A program made the translations under genes and the position numbers. Shown piece after piece: positions 46,421-58,874 of a stretch of DNA of 64,000 nucleotides. Every line of letters starts with the position of its first letter. Positions within the stretch are counted from its first letter, which is position 1. Location of the stretch: contig JARKIP010000022.1 of NCBI GenBank assembly GCA_029990175.1, positions 24,526,001 to 24,590,000 on the forward strand. The letters run 5' to 3'. The stretch is from Petunia secreta (lineage: Eukaryota > Streptophyta > Magnoliopsida > Solanales > Solanaceae). The notes beneath the pieces were generated by a model that was given only the letters and a program-made list of their open reading frames with translations, was not told where the DNA came from and did not search any database.

Positions 46421-46883
46421 TTTGCAATTCAGGCAAGCCCAGTTGCCTGAAGATGGAAAACAAACAAACAATGACTTTAAATTTACAAAAAATGAAAAAA
46501 CGTCAAAAAAAAAAAAAGGAATCCTTGACCAAAAAATACTCTTCTATACACCACAATTACTATATAAAAATTGGCTATTTTTTGTTATATTGTTAAAATC
46601 GCAAAGGTAGTTTGGAGGAGAAGTGATGGCTTGTGGAGTTGTGCTAAGATAGAATCACTTTTATGGCATTTTATAGGTGAATTAAGAATTAATGAGCATG
46701 TAATGATGGCCGTTTTGGCCACTTCAATGACATGGGTATACGTTTTTGACTCTTTTATTTTAAATAGTTACTCTCTAATATTAGTAACCAATAACTGCCG
46801 CTTATAATGTCTCTACAGTTCACAACCATTTTAATAGAGAATTTGGAGTTTTCACAACCATTTTTCCTTTTTACTAATAGCTT
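46421..46883. other. Intergenic stretch, nothing recognised
   Basis: AT-rich. One short open frame (46571-46807) lacks homology that I can recognise or any coding signal. Confidence 0.45.
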
Positions 46884-46888
46884 TGATA

Positions 46889-47199
46889 TGTTATAAATTT
46901 ATTTATTTGTGTGGATGACCACTACTCATCATTATTCAATTGTAACATATGGTTTACAACCCCACCTCTCCTACTTAATTCCTCCCCACTAAGTGACCAC
47001 TAATTTCTTATTAAGTCACTACTTAATTCTTGTAACCTTTGGGTTGATTTGTATCCTATGTATTTGTATCCTATAAATAGAGCACATTTGGCTCTATAGA
47101 AGACACACTTGAAACACTTTGAGAGTAATACATGTTCTTCCTTCTCATCTCATATATTTTATCTTGTTCTTGTACTACATTACGATTAGTTTTACAATA
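46889..47199 (+). repeat. 5' LTR of the Copia element
   Basis: TGTTATAAATT...TTTTACAATA; the terminal CA has mutated to TA. TATA box TATAAATA at 47072-47079. The primer-site region TGTTATCAACACGAG starts at 47200. Confidence 0.9.
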
Positions 47200-48400
47200 T
47201 GTTATCAACACGAGTCTCTATTTTATTACACGATTTAGAAGAAATGAAAAGTAAATTATGATGCAATTGATAGAAGCCAACGTTCTGGTTGGTAACACAA
47301 GATAAATTTTTCTGTTTCTAAATTCATTCATATTATGGCTTTTGTTAATCTCAAAATTTATAGTACCCTATTTTCATTTTTTTATACCACTTTAAATTGT
47401 GGAAACCTTTCACTGACTACAACTTTTGTCTATTCTTCCATTATTTGGTTGATTTTATAGCTATCAGTTGACAACAATTAAAGGATGCATGGCCTAGAAA
47501 TATGATATTGTAGATCAGTTCTACTCATTTTTCAAGGTACACAAATATCTTTATGAGTCTATTTTTAACAGTTTATTATCTTAAAAGGAAAGACAACTAT
47601 TTTTTTAAACATTGTTCGGAAACAAAGATATGTATTGGAATACATGCATGTAACAGTAATACACATTTCATACTTAAAAAGATTTTATAAGATTATGGTG
47701 TTAATGGTTGTAGTATAATTATCACAAAAAGTTTTACATAAATTAGTAAGCATTTATTTTTCGTGTAAAAGTGTAGAAGGGCCTCTTTATCATCACCTTA
47801 AGTAATTGACACGATCCTTTGATAAGCATTTATGTCCTATTTATCTAGCAATTAGATTTATTCAGAATGATTAAGCATCATTAGAAAATAAATTGTTCTT
47901 ATAAAATTGTACTCGTTGAGTATATAAAGTGAAAAAAATCTTATGCATTTCTTCCATTAGATAAACTGCTTGTGAGAGAAAATATGGATTATGCAGAATA
48001 GTTAATATTTTACTCTCACATGGATATATGGAATGAAACAAATATGGTAACTTTTAAAGAATGCTTCTTTAATTTATAGTTGGGTATAAATTTTTATACT
48101 CTTGGTAAGTGGAGACCGGAGAAATGATGCTTATTTTTTTATGATCTTTACCCGATATATTAGTGTTATATCATTGATACATGATTATAGTACTATCATT
48201 GATACATGATTATAGTACTATGTTTCAATTACACGAAGCATGAGTACCTTTGAGTATTGTACTTCAAATCACATCATATGTACATATTTTGACCTATTAT
48301 GCCATTGGCTAAGGGTAAGACATCATATTCAACTCCAACACATTATGGCCTAACATGCTTTTGCGATAATAAGATATTGATGGTATAGTGATGATTAAGG
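47200..48400 (+). other. Leader and 5' gag region of the Copia element, unreadable
   Basis: Too decayed to translate. It contains a duplicated 29-bp stretch (ATCATTGATACATGATTATAGTACTAT-like, about 48170-48222). Confidence 0.4.
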
Positions 48401-48469
48401 CAAACTAAAGTATTATAAAAAAAAAGTATTTTTGATAAAAATCATGAAGCCCGTCCACTAAATAGGCTC

Positions 48470-48770
48470 CATTCATAGAGGTGAATGTGGGAGCAATATA
48501 TGCTGCATTGCATAAGATGAATGTAGGAGCAAGACAAGCTCCATTCCATAAGGTGAATGTGGGAGCACAACATAAGGCTCCATTCTCAGATGTGAATGTA
48601 GTAGCAATACATAATATGCCCGAAATAAGGCAAATTATCATTATGTCTGAAAGAAGACACACATAATATGCCTGAAAGAAGGCAAAATATCTTTATGTCT
48701 GAAAGAAGACACAATATTTTATGTCTGAAAGAAGGAAAATAATTTTATATCTAAAAGACGATAAAATAAT
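48470..48770 (+). repeat. Two tandem repeat sets in the Copia gag region
   Basis: Set 1 (48480-48610) has about 50-57-bp units of the type GTGAATGTGGGAGCA...GCTCCATTC, coding NVGAxxAPFHKV-like repeats. Set 2 (48640-48745) has units of the type TATGTCTGAAAGAAGACAC. They are followed by a GRGRGKG-coding stretch near 48790, usual before the nucleocapsid of Copia Gag. Confidence 0.7.
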
Positions 48771-48779
48771 TACCATGAT

Positions 48780-51560
48780 AGAGACCATGGACGTGGACGT
48801 GGCAAGGGATGAAAAATAGTCATCATTGTGAAATAAATAAGAGAACAATAAGGGTTCTCAAATTACCATTTAAACGGTAATAATAATAATGTCATCGATG
48901 TGGTATGTGACTATGAGGCAAGTCCATATGATTATGGTCCATTCCTTGAAGCGAATGAGATAATTAAAAATAGTATCAATATAGAACCATTCCTAGGAGT
49001 GAACGTGATAAAAGATATGAATATAGACGTGCCCATGCGTGGTTGATAAAGTACCACAACTCACCTTAGAAGAGGTTCGAGTATAATAATTCTATTATTC
49101 ATTGTGGCATGAATGGTCATTGCTCACGTACAAATTGTACGTCAAAATTACACAAGAGCAAGTAAAGTAAGAAGTTGATCTTGCCTATAATGATTTGACA
49201 ATGAGAACAATTATATGATTTTCTCCTTGAAGGAGATATTCACCATATGGTTGAGGTAGTGAAATATACGATAGTTCAAAATTTAATTGAATGCTCTAGA
49301 AGAGCCAATTTATTACTACCTGGAGGAATGAAATTGATGAAATATTTTATTGTAGTGAGTCTCAATGAAACATTTTATGTTTCAAGAATATTCGCCAAAA
49401 AATAGGTATCAAATTGCTACTACAAACATTGAAGATTTAATATCTTCATATTATTACAGTCATAGCGCGTAAGATATGTTATATAATAAAAGGTCACCCG
49501 CCTCTTCCTCCAATTTGTACTACATAAATATGAGAATATCAGCTGAGATATATGTGCTTAAAAATTTAAAAGCTCCCCATTTTTTCCCTCCAAGTTGTAC
49601 TACACAATATATAAGTGTGGTGGAATCATATACATGCCACAAGTTTATTGTTACAAAGCCCATGCTATAGTAGACCAGAAGTTTACTAGATGAATAAATT
49701 TATGAGTTGGCATGACCGGTTTGACTATCCCGGTTCAAATATGATGCACAAAATATATATATAAATGAGAATTCGCATGGGTATATACTGAAGAATCAGG
49801 ATTCTTCAAGAATTCTATTTGTACTACTTGTTCTCAAGATAAATAAATTATTGGACCAACTAAATTTGAGATCAGGATCCCGACACTTCTGGAATGTATA
49901 AAAGGTGAATATGGGTCCGTTCACCTGCCATGTGGACCATATAATTATTATAAATAGATGCATCTATGATAAGGTCACATGTGCGTTTATTACAAATTCG
50001 TAATGGTACTTGCGAGGTTAAGTATTTGCTCAAATAAATTTTATTATGAGCAGATTTCCAGATTAAGCAATCAAGACAAGTTATCTTGATAATGTTGGCA
50101 AGCAGGTTTAGCAGATTCATGTATTGAAAGCCTCCAATTTCTAAATCATGCATATGAGAACAATGCTACCTAAATCATGTATGATGTATGGTATATTTAT
50201 AAAAGACGCACTTGTGCACGACATGCCACAAAATGAATTCCCCCTCATAATTGGTTCAAGGCCAGGAACCGAATATTTTCCATCTAATAATTTTAATGTG
50301 CGGCATATTATCAATTGTTCCACTGCAACGCACAAAGATGGATCCCATATAAAGTTGGGAACAAATGTTAGTTTGGCTAACATTAGAGGGAGAAATTAAA
50401 GCAGCTGAGGAATAAATAAATTAAATTATCATTTGATCATGATCCTCATATAAAGCTAATGCAAGTCACTGCCAGACGAATTACTGACCTAAAGAAAAAT
50501 ATTATATTCTAGTTGCTAATGCTAATGATGTCCTGATGAAACATTATATTTATGTAAATAAGTCTAAGACACGCTTTACTCGGTTTCAAAAGATAAATCC
50601 TCGACAAAGGAAAGGAGCAAATATTTGAGAAGGTCAAATAAGGAGGCGGGGCTCTAGAAGAGTCCATGACATAACACTTCATAAAACCTCCTCAGGAGAG
50701 GTTCAGGTACCTTAAAATTTATGAATGTGAAGAGATCTCAATATATTATGTCGGATTGGGAACCGAGATATTAAATTATCGTCGACGATATCTTACATAT
50801 ATTATAAAGCTCAATATTTATATGATTATGAGGATCTTGAGCTTAAGTCTATTAGGAATACAGACATAAAATTATTGGGCAAAAATAGCAAAATGCATTC
50901 AAGCTAAAATTGCCTTCACTCGAGTGATGTGAAGTTTTTGGACCTATAGTCCGAACACCTGAAGGTGCAAAGCCAGTGGTATACAAAGATATTTTTGTGC
51001 AAAAATATTGATAGTAATAAGTTGTTAAATATAAAGTACCACTTGGGGAACAAAGATTTGACATTGATTATATGGAGCTATATTCTCCTTTTGTGGATGC
51101 AATCACTTTCAGGTATGTTGTATGTCTGGCAGTGCATGAAAGACTTGATATGCGTATGAATGTTGCAACAGCCTTTTATATGGCTCATTGAGCAACAATA
51201 TATTTATCCTTGAAGGATTAAAAATCCTTGAAGCATGTAAAGGTTCCCAGGAAAACTATTCAATGAAGCTTCAGAAATATTTATACGGATTAAAACAATC
51301 CTGCCACATGTGGTTAAATTACGTTTGCGAGCTTCTTGATTTTAAAATATTATATTTTAATGCAATTTGTGCGTTGAAGTATCTTAGCAAATATACTCCA
51401 CTGGTTATAGCTTTTGTTATAAGCTTATTGATAAGATTTAGTTCTTCCTCAATGCAAAGACGTCAGAAGAATACATGGTATCTACATGATCCACAAAGCC
51501 TCATATCAACTTGGTATTTATTTGTTGTGGTAGAATACCTATATTATGAAATTTTATAAA
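48780..51560 (+). pseudogene. Copia gag-pol remnants (knuckle, protease/integrase traces, RT)
   Basis: A zinc-knuckle remnant CGMNGHCSRTNC is at about 49105-49143, its first Cys position apparently lost. RT is readable in pieces: EVFGPIVRTPEGAKPV near 50932-50975, YSPFVDAITFRYVVCLAVHERLDMRM (about 51080-51160), ATAFLYGSL (51160-51190) and YSMKLQKYLYGLKQS (51258-51303). Frame changes and stops occur about every 50-150 bp. No RNase H block could be read with confidence downstream. Confidence 0.8.
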
Positions 51561-52147
51561 ATCAATTGTTGCAGCTACATCTTCAATTTATGAAGAGATA
51601 ATAGTCATGCTTGAACCTATGCGATAATATTGGTGATTGAGATCAAGGACTCAACATATTCAGCAACAATGTGGTATTTCTCTGAAGACGAGGATCCCAC
51701 TAATATTATATGAAATGTTGTATGGATAGTTCAGCTAAAAGGAAGATACAACTAAAGGAGACAAATATTCAACAAGATTCCTTTCAGTCGTGATCTTCAA
51801 AAGAATGATGAAGTTAATGCTGAAGAATTCACTTCAGTGATAGTTTGGCGGATCTGTCCACTAAGTCATTGCCAATCTCAACATTTGAGAAGCTGATTTA
51901 CAAGATTAGAATGCGTCATCTTCAAGATATTTAATGATGTTTTCATCAGGGGAGTAAAGTACGTGTTGCACTCTTTTTCCCTTAACAAGATTTTATCCTA
52001 CTTGGATTTTACTTGTAACGTTTTTAATGAGGCAGCTCTAAAAGCGTATTACATGATGTGTGTACTCTTTTCCTTCACTAGGCTTTTTTCCACCGGGTTT
52101 TTCCTAGTAAGATTTTAACGAGGCACATTACCTTCCAAATGGTCATC

Positions 52148-52157
52148 CAAGGGGGAG
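52148..52157 (+). other. Polypurine tract of the Copia element
   Basis: AAGGGGGAG lies immediately before the 3' LTR start TGTTATAAATT. Confidence 0.8.
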
Positions 52158-52468
52158 TGTTATAAATTCATTTATTTGTATGGATGACCGCTACTCATCA
52201 TTGTTCAATTGTAACATATGGTTTACTACCCACTTTCTCCTACTTAATTCCTCCCCACTAAGTGACCACTAATTCCTTATTAAGTCACTACTTAATTCTT
52301 GTAACCTTTGGGTTGATTTGTAACCTATGTATTTGTATCCTATAAATAGAGCACATTTGGCTCTATGGAAGACACACTTGAAACACTTTGAGAATAATAC
52401 ATGTTATTCCTTCTCATCTCATATATTTTATCTTGTTCTTGCACTATTTTACTATTATTTTTACAACA
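52158..52468 (+). repeat. 3' LTR of the Copia element
   Basis: 311 bp, TGTTATAAATT...TTTTACAACA, with TATA box TATAAATA at 52341-52348, followed by the TGATA duplication. Confidence 0.9.
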
Positions 52469-52473
52469 TGATA

Positions 52474-53477
52474 CACATTGATTATGGGAGAAGGGGATCA
52501 ACTAAAATCTTAAGGGCTTTTGAACTAAGAAAAAAAGCAAAAAATTGAGAAAAAAGATAAAGTATAATTTTTAGCCAAACAAATGTGCCAAGTTATCTTC
52601 AGGCCCTCAATTTATATTAATATATAGATTCTTTAGAATATTCTAAATTTTTAATTAAAAAAAAAGCAAATGAATCTTGAATATCCGGCTCTAATCGACC
52701 GGGCATGGAAGAGATCGTGTCTAGTATCAATTAAAATGTTAAAGTCGATACATTGATGCTAACACTAACGATAATTCATATGGCATCAAAAATTATCCAG
52801 ATCGTTACCAGTACTGATAAGCTGAATTAGATTTGGTCCGATTGACAGCCTTAGTACATCAGGAACTTATTGCACAGAAAATATTATTGTATTAATTGGC
52901 ATTACTCTTTCCCCAACTGCTATGACGGTTTGATTGCTAAATGTCGCTGGCATAAACAAGGGTAGACCTAGGTGTAATCGAGAGGGTTCAAATGAATCCA
53001 CCTGACAGAAAGTTTTAGCATTTTATTCAGGTCAAAATTTGTGAAATTGATATAACCAATATATAACCCCCTTGAAACCAAAGTGATTCTATGTTCAGTG
53101 TCTTCAAAGTTTCATTCTGGACAAGACTTTGAATCTCTATTGCAGCTCCGTAACTTTTTCTTTCTAAATAATTTTTTATTTTGTGTACCAGCCTTGTTAG
53201 GTTTCCGGCTGAGTGTTTTCCTACTTTTTCTTATTACTTTGATTTGTATTTTCGAGCTCTTTATTCAAATCCATTAAAATCATTCTGCTGTTTATTTCAC
53301 TTTATTGAATCCCAATTTTATACAAACTTAATATCAAATTTTTTTTTTTCTGAAATAGCAAGTCGAAGTCACTGAAATTATTCTTTTGTTAGTTGATCAT
53401 ATTATAGTTTATGCTAAGTTGGTTTTTGAGTTACTATGAAATTATTAATTTGCTTTATTACTGTATTGGTTGAATTT
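52474..53477. other. Stretch without recognisable gene
   Basis: AT-rich. A segment at about 52965-53075 (TAGACCTAGGTGTAATCGAGAGGGTTCAAATGAATCC) looks like a dispersed plant repeat, but I cannot define its ends. Confidence 0.4.
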
Positions 53478-54702
53478 TGTCCGATCACGCAAGTGGCACG
53501 TGGTCAACTGCATGACAGGATAAGAACAGCTTCCGAAGACATTGCAAAACGAGCTTGAGACGAAGTAACTTTGATCGAAAGAGTGTGATTGATTATGCTG
53601 TGTTGTGATCGGAACATCTCAAAGATGATGACTTTTATCAGATGACTTTAGTTGATATTATCCCGCTTTTGTCGGAGCGGATTCGAAGGAGGTTGTTGAA
53701 TGTGGGCAACTGCTGTTGCGTGACTGGGGAGAGACGTGAGAATGTGGAGTTCTTCTAGGGTTAGGAACTTCATATCTCTTCAACCTATATAAACCCCCCA
53801 TTTCCCCATTTGTAACTTACGTTGGATCGAGAAAAAGTATCCCTAGTTCATCAGCTACACTATGATCATTCAATTACGCCATTATTACTATTAGCAAATC
53901 TCCCACTATTACTGTTACAATCTCAACTATTGTATCAAACATCAATCGCGGCTTGGTTCAAACTTGGAGGAGGATTCATTTCTTTCATCAGAGCACCAAC
54001 CTCTGATTCTTCAATACAATAAGCTTTATTGTTTTCGCTCATTTATTATTTTTTATCTCATTGTTTGCCTGCTATTTCCATTGCTTAACATACCTGTTTA
54101 TCATCATCGGTTTCATTAATTCCTTGTCATTGCATTGATCACATGAACTAATTCATTGTTTAGCGTATTTGCTGATTGATATCGATCACGTTAAACAATT
54201 GTTATTATCATTTTGTCCGCAACATTAACTTAATAGAGTTCTTTTCATCGATTGCATTTCTACCGATCTACTCAAATCCATAATCGACTAAGTTATATAA
54301 TTTTGCATATTCGCCATCGATAATCCAATTCTATCATAGCTTTATTCATTGAAACTTGTCGAAATCACTTATTTAATATTGAGTAAACTAATCCTTTTGA
54401 TTGTGTTCGGAATCGTATAACATCGACTGCTTGCATTCGTTTAGTTTTTCATCGTATCTTGTGAATCTGTCGTTTAATTTTATACTCGATCACATCTGTC
54501 TTCGAATTGGACTTACTGAATTCTTCATTCCATTCCTTCGAACTTGTTACTTGCATTGCTTTCGTGTTAACGCTTAGAAAACCGATTACTAGTCAACTCA
54601 AATTGCTTATCAATCGATCAAATTGAGATATAAATGGTCGCCTTAGACTCAACTAAATACAAATTTAATTGTACAACTTGAAATGTATTTTTAGGACATA
54701 CA
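53478..54702 (+). repeat. 5' LTR of the Tat element (left border provisional)
   Basis: The right border is fixed by ACATACA followed by the primer site. The left border is set at TGTCCGATCACG as the most likely TG start. A TATA box (CTATATAAAC, 53785-53794) lies about 310 bp inside. No second LTR copy is available to confirm the length of 1225 bp. Confidence 0.55.
53786..53793 (+). promoter_or_regulatory. TATA box of the Tat LTR
   Basis: TATATAAA followed by a C-rich run (CCCCCCATTTCCCC), a plausible start region for the element transcript. Confidence 0.55.
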
Positions 54703-54705
54703 ATT

Positions 54706-54717
54706 TGGCGCCCACCG
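54706..54717 (+). other. Primer binding site of the Tat element
   Basis: TGGCGCCCACCG, a few bases after the LTR end. TGGCGCC-type sites are usual for Tat/Athila elements and differ from the TGGTATCAGAGC type used by the chromoviruses in this window. Confidence 0.75.
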
Positions 54718-54773
54718 TAGATACGAATATGGCGTTGATGGTGTATTTTAAAAGGCATGATGCATAATTTGAA

Positions 54774-56050
54774 ATGATACACAAACAATTGGCGATTCTG
54801 TTTAGCTCTATCAGAAATAGAGCGCCCACCTCCCCAATCACACCCGTAAGCATTCCGACTTCGGTTCCTCAGGGCGCCGTAACAGGGGGACTTGCAGCGG
54901 GGGTCGGATCTGGAGGATCGAGTACAGCCGCCGTGGCTACGGGAGCTCCGGCCTCCATTACGACAGAAGTAAGGATGTTGGCTACGATGCAAACATTGTT
55001 AAACGATAGAGTAGATAAGAAATTGAATGAGATGAAGTCGTTTATGGAGAAGCTGCCAAGAAGTCGATCTCAAAGCGTCCGTTTCCGCCAAGTGCAGCCC
55101 CACTACCTATTCCCAAAACTTTCAAGTTTCCAGAAAGTTTGAGATACGATGGAACTACAGATCCAAGGGATCACATCGATATGTTTTCAGTTGCAGTTCA
55201 GTCAAATGACCTGACTTCGGATGAGATCAATTCAGTTAGTTTGAATAAGTTTTGTGAAACGCTGAAAGGGGCAGCATTGAAATAGTATTTGCAGTTACCC
55301 GAAAACGAGATATCTGACTTCGATAACATGTCAGATTAGTTCATTCGAGCACATACTGGAGCTAAAAAGATAGAACCTAGAGTGGAAGATATCTTGAATA
55401 TTAAGCAGTGACCCGAGAAACTATCAAACAGTTTGTGAAACTGTTCAACGATGAAAAGATTAACATCCCAAACCTTGAGGAGAGGTGGGCTTGTTTTGTC
55501 TTTTGCCAATAACTTGCACAACGATTCAACGGAGGCATGTGCAAAGTTGAAAGACTGTCTAAGAGAAATTAACGCGTGGACCTTTGACGATTTGCATCGT
55601 GAGTGCGAGCCAAAGATTAGGGCTGAAGAAGAGGAACTGCAGCTAGTTCGATATAATTATCAATATGATCGACCACCTCCACGGAGAATTGAGAATGACA
55701 GGCAAAACTACAGGGATCAACGATAGGAACCCTACAGTTTTCCTCGAATGGGCAGCAACAACCACGAAGCTGGTAGCTCCAAGAATCAACTGAAGAGGGG
55801 GCAGCGGAATTCATCTTCGACTCCGAAGATAGAATATAATTTTTGTGTGTCGACATCTAATTTAGTAAATTACTTGAAGGGAATGGGTGAAAAGGTGGTG
55901 AAGTTTCCCGGTCGCATGAAAACGAATCCAAACACGAGGGATGAAAACTTATGGTGTGCATTTCATCATGATTTTGGCCATATGACCGAAGATTGCAAGG
56001 CATTACGATATGAAGTAGCCAGTTTGTTGCAAAAAGGACACTTAGTATAA
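54774..56050 (+). pseudogene. gag of the Tat element
   Basis: An Ala/Gly/Thr-rich N-terminus (54774-55090) is followed in another frame by PKTFKFPESLRYDGTTDPRDHIDMF (about 55110-55185), the canonical Tat Gag start. Capsid remnants follow with stops at W/R positions (KGAALK*YLQLPENE, LNIKQ*PEKLS). Near the end is a zinc-finger-like CAFHHDFGHMTEDCKALRYEV (about 55957-56015). Confidence 0.82.
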
Positions 56051-56053
56051 CTT

Positions 56054-56725
56054 TTGACTGAAAGGGGGCGAAACAATTTTAATAAGAAAAAGGATGATGA
56101 ACCACCAAAACCTCCTGCTCCTAGGAAAACTGTCAACATCATCACTGGAAGAGATGACGTTTGTGGGGTAACTTACACTACAAAGAAATACGCAAAAGTT
56201 TCATTTACACGAGACAAGAGAACACGAGACGACATGAACGATGAGATTGTGTTCGGGGATCTCGACTTCGATGAAGGGATTCATCCCCATCATGATGCAT
56301 TGGTAGTTATGATGAGGGTTGAAGATACCGATGTAAAGAGGGTGTTAATCGATGCCAGCAGCTCAGTTAACATAATACATTCTAGGGTAGTGGAACAGTT
56401 GCAGTTAAACGACAAGATTGTTCCTTGTTCAATGATGTTATTAGGTTTCAATAATTTGAGCGAAGTGACTGTTGGAGAAATTACAATTAAGACGTACGCA
56501 GAAGGCGTTGAGAATGATACGTTGTTCTAAGTGATGAAAGGTGACATGGCATACAACGTGATACTTGGTCGACCATGGATCCACGCTATGAGAGCGGTTC
56601 CATCGACTCTATATCAAGTTGTAAAATTCCCCACTCCATGGGGAGTGCGCGAAATAAAAGGTGAGCAACAGGCTTCTCGAGAGTGCTACTCAGTGCCAGC
56701 TAAGGATGGCGTTCGAAAATAGCAA
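56054..56725 (+). pseudogene. Protease of the Tat element
   Basis: The DALVVMMRVEDTDVKRVLIDASSSVNII region holds the aspartic protease site, here D-A-S where the family has D-[ST]/G-[GS]-type residues. LLGFNNLS and, after a TAA at 56528-56530, YNVILGRPWIHAM follow. Processes Gag-Pol in intact relatives. Confidence 0.75.
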
Positions 56726-56743
56726 TCACAGTTAGCGGAATCT

Positions 56744-58172
56744 GTGGACGAAGACTTCACTACGACTCCGTCATGTGATCAACGGGTACAGTTAGCGGAT
56801 CCGGTAGTCGAAGACGAATTCGCACCGATTCCGTCATGTGTTAGAGAACCACACAAACAAAAAGCTGAAGATTCTACGATAGAAGAATTAGAGGAAATAA
56901 CGCTATTCGATGATAAACCAGATCGGAAAATATACGTCGGTTCAGAGTTGGATGCCGAAATAAGAGCAAAAATCATATCTTTTCTCAATGATAATTCTGA
57001 TTGTTTTGCTTGGTCCTACGCGGACATGAAAGGGATCGACCCAAAGGTTTCCACACACAAATTGAATGTCGACCCAAGACATCGGCCGGTAAAGCAAAAG
57101 AAACGGCCGAACAGAGGATTTCGAAGGAAAGTTATCAACGATGAAGTAGATAAATTGTTGGAGAATAGGTTCATTAAGGAAGTTAAGTACCCAGAGTGGC
57201 TTGCAAATAATGTTGTAGTACCAAAGAAAAATGGGAAGTAGAGAGTATGCGTCGATTACACCGACCTTAGCAAAGCTTGCCCAAAAGATTTCGTTCCTAC
57301 TGCCTCACATTCATAGATTGATTGATTCGACGACAGGGCACGAAATGTTGAGTTTTTTGGATGCTTATTCAGGTTATAACCAAATTTCGATGGATTACAC
57401 AGGGACTTATTGTTATACGGTTATGCCCTTTGGCCTCAAGAATGTCGGGGCTACTTATCAACATTTGGTTACCACTATGTTTAAGGATCTGATCGGAAAA
57501 ATGATGGAGGTATATATTGATGATATGTTGGTTAAATCGTTAGAAAGGAAAGATCATTTGGGTCATTTAGAAGAAACTTTTACAATACTAAGGCGCTTCA
57601 ACATGAGACTGAATCCAGAGAAATACGCGTTCGTGGTCAGATCTAGAAAGTTCTTGGGATTCATCGTATTGCAGAGAGGGATCGAGGTTAATCCAGACAA
57701 AATAGCGATCGAAAGCATACCCGAAGATTTGACAACGGTGAAAGAAGTTCAACAACTGACCAGTCGAGTAGCCTATCTCAGCAGGTTCATCTCGAGGTCA
57801 TCTGAACGATGTCACAAGTTCTTTTTGGTGCTAAGGAAAAACAAAAGCTTTTATTGGACACCAGAATGCAAACGATCCCTCAAAGAGTTGAAGCAATATT
57901 TGTCAAACCCTGCACTACTTTCAAAACCAGTCGAAGGAGAAATGTTGCTGATCTACTTAGCTCTTTTCGAAGTGGCTGTGAGCGCTGTCCTCGTTTGCGA
58001 GGACGGAGGTAACCAATATCCTATCTATTATGTTAGTAAAACACTATTAGATGCAGAAACAAGATATCCACATTTAAAAAAACTAGCACTCGCACTAGTC
58101 ACTGCCGCACGAAAGATAAGACCATATTTCCAATGTCATTCTATATCAGTCATAACTACTTTTCCATTGTGA
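56744..58172 (+). pseudogene. Reverse transcriptase and RNase H of the Tat element
   Basis: The RT entry is CFAWSYADMKGIDP, HKLNVDPRHRPVKQKKR and PEWLANNVVVPKKNGK. A TAG at 57239-57241 stands where the family has Trp (GKWRVCVDY). The palm follows with FLDAYSGYNQI, VMPFGLKNVGATYQ and VYIDDMLVKS (catalytic, about 57515-57540), then FLGFIV. The first RNase H domain is recognisable up to about 58160 (PIYYVSKTLLDAETRY). A frame change occurs near 57240-57340. Confidence 0.87.
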
Positions 58173-58208
58173 AATATTTTACATCGACCAGATCTTTCCG
58201 GTCGATTA

Positions 58209-58874
58209 ATGAAATGGACGGTCGAGCTAAGTGAGTATGATATCACTTACCAGCCTTGCACCGCCATCAAATCTCATGTTTTAGCTGACTTTGTAACAGA
58301 CTTTAGCACCAACATCTTTCCGAAAGCAAAGACAAAGGAACTGATGATGAGAGATCCAGATCCCGGAATCTGGATGATGTACACTGATGGAGCTTCAAAT
58401 ATGAAAGGAACTGGCCTTGGAATTTTGCTGATAGCACCAACCGGTGAAAAACTCAGGTATGCGATCAAGTTACATGTAAAGACTAACAACGAGGCCGAAT
58501 ATGAGGCCCTCGGCGCAGGTTTAAAGATCGCAAAGGACTTGAAAATCGAACGGTTGGATATCAAAAGTGATTCCCAGTTAGTGGTGAACCAAATCCAAGG
58601 GGATTTCTGTGTTCGAGATTCGAGGATGCAGCAACTGCTCGATAAGGTACGAAATCATCTAACTTCTTTTCAGGAATGGAAGATAGCCCAAATCCCAAGG
58701 GAGGACAACATCGAGGCAGATGCCTTAGCCAACCTCAGTTCTGCAGTTACCATCGATGGAGAACTCGATGAAACGGTGGTTCATTTGATTGAATCCCCAC
58801 TTTATCGGAGCATCAAAGAGGTAAACAATGTTAACCATACTTGGATTAGAGAAACAAATATTTGTACCCAATGA
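58209..58874 (+). CDS. Second (archaeal-type) RNase H domain of the Tat element
   Basis: An open stretch with MKWTVELSEYDITYQP, the RNase H start MYTDGASNMKGTGLGI, NNEAEYEALGAGL, IKSDSQLVVNQIQG and EADALANLSS. It carries the D-E-D-D type residues of the additional RNase H acquired by Tat elements. This domain is intact as a reading frame, but it is part of a broken polyprotein. Confidence 0.82.
   Translation: MKWTVELSEYDITYQPCTAIKSHVLADFVTDFSTNIFPKAKTKELMMRDPDPGIWMMYTDGASNMKGTGLGILLIAPTGEKLRYAIKLHVKTNNEAEYEALGAGLKIAKDLKIERLDIKSDSQLVVNQIQGDFCVRDSRMQQLLDKVRNHLTSFQEWKIAQIPREDNIEADALANLSSAVTIDGELDETVVHLIESPLYRSIKEVNNVNHTWIRETNICTQ

Larger units (their letters stand above)
46889..52468 (+). mobile_element. 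Copia-type LTR retrotransposon, heavily decayed
   Basis: 5580 bp with 311-bp LTRs (46889-47199, 52158-52468) and TSD TGATA (46884-46888 and 52469-52473). Copia order is supported by a zinc-knuckle remnant, protease/integrase-region fragments and an RT with typical Copia blocks. The LTRs differ by roughly 18 positions by eye (about 5-6%), so it is older than the element at 2122-9695. Confidence 0.9.

Noticed and set aside
46889..52468. Possible endogenous pararetrovirus because of RT similarity
   Set aside because: Paired LTRs, TSD, PPT and Copia-type motif order (GLKQS) identify a Copia retrotransposon; no movement or coat protein domains seen.
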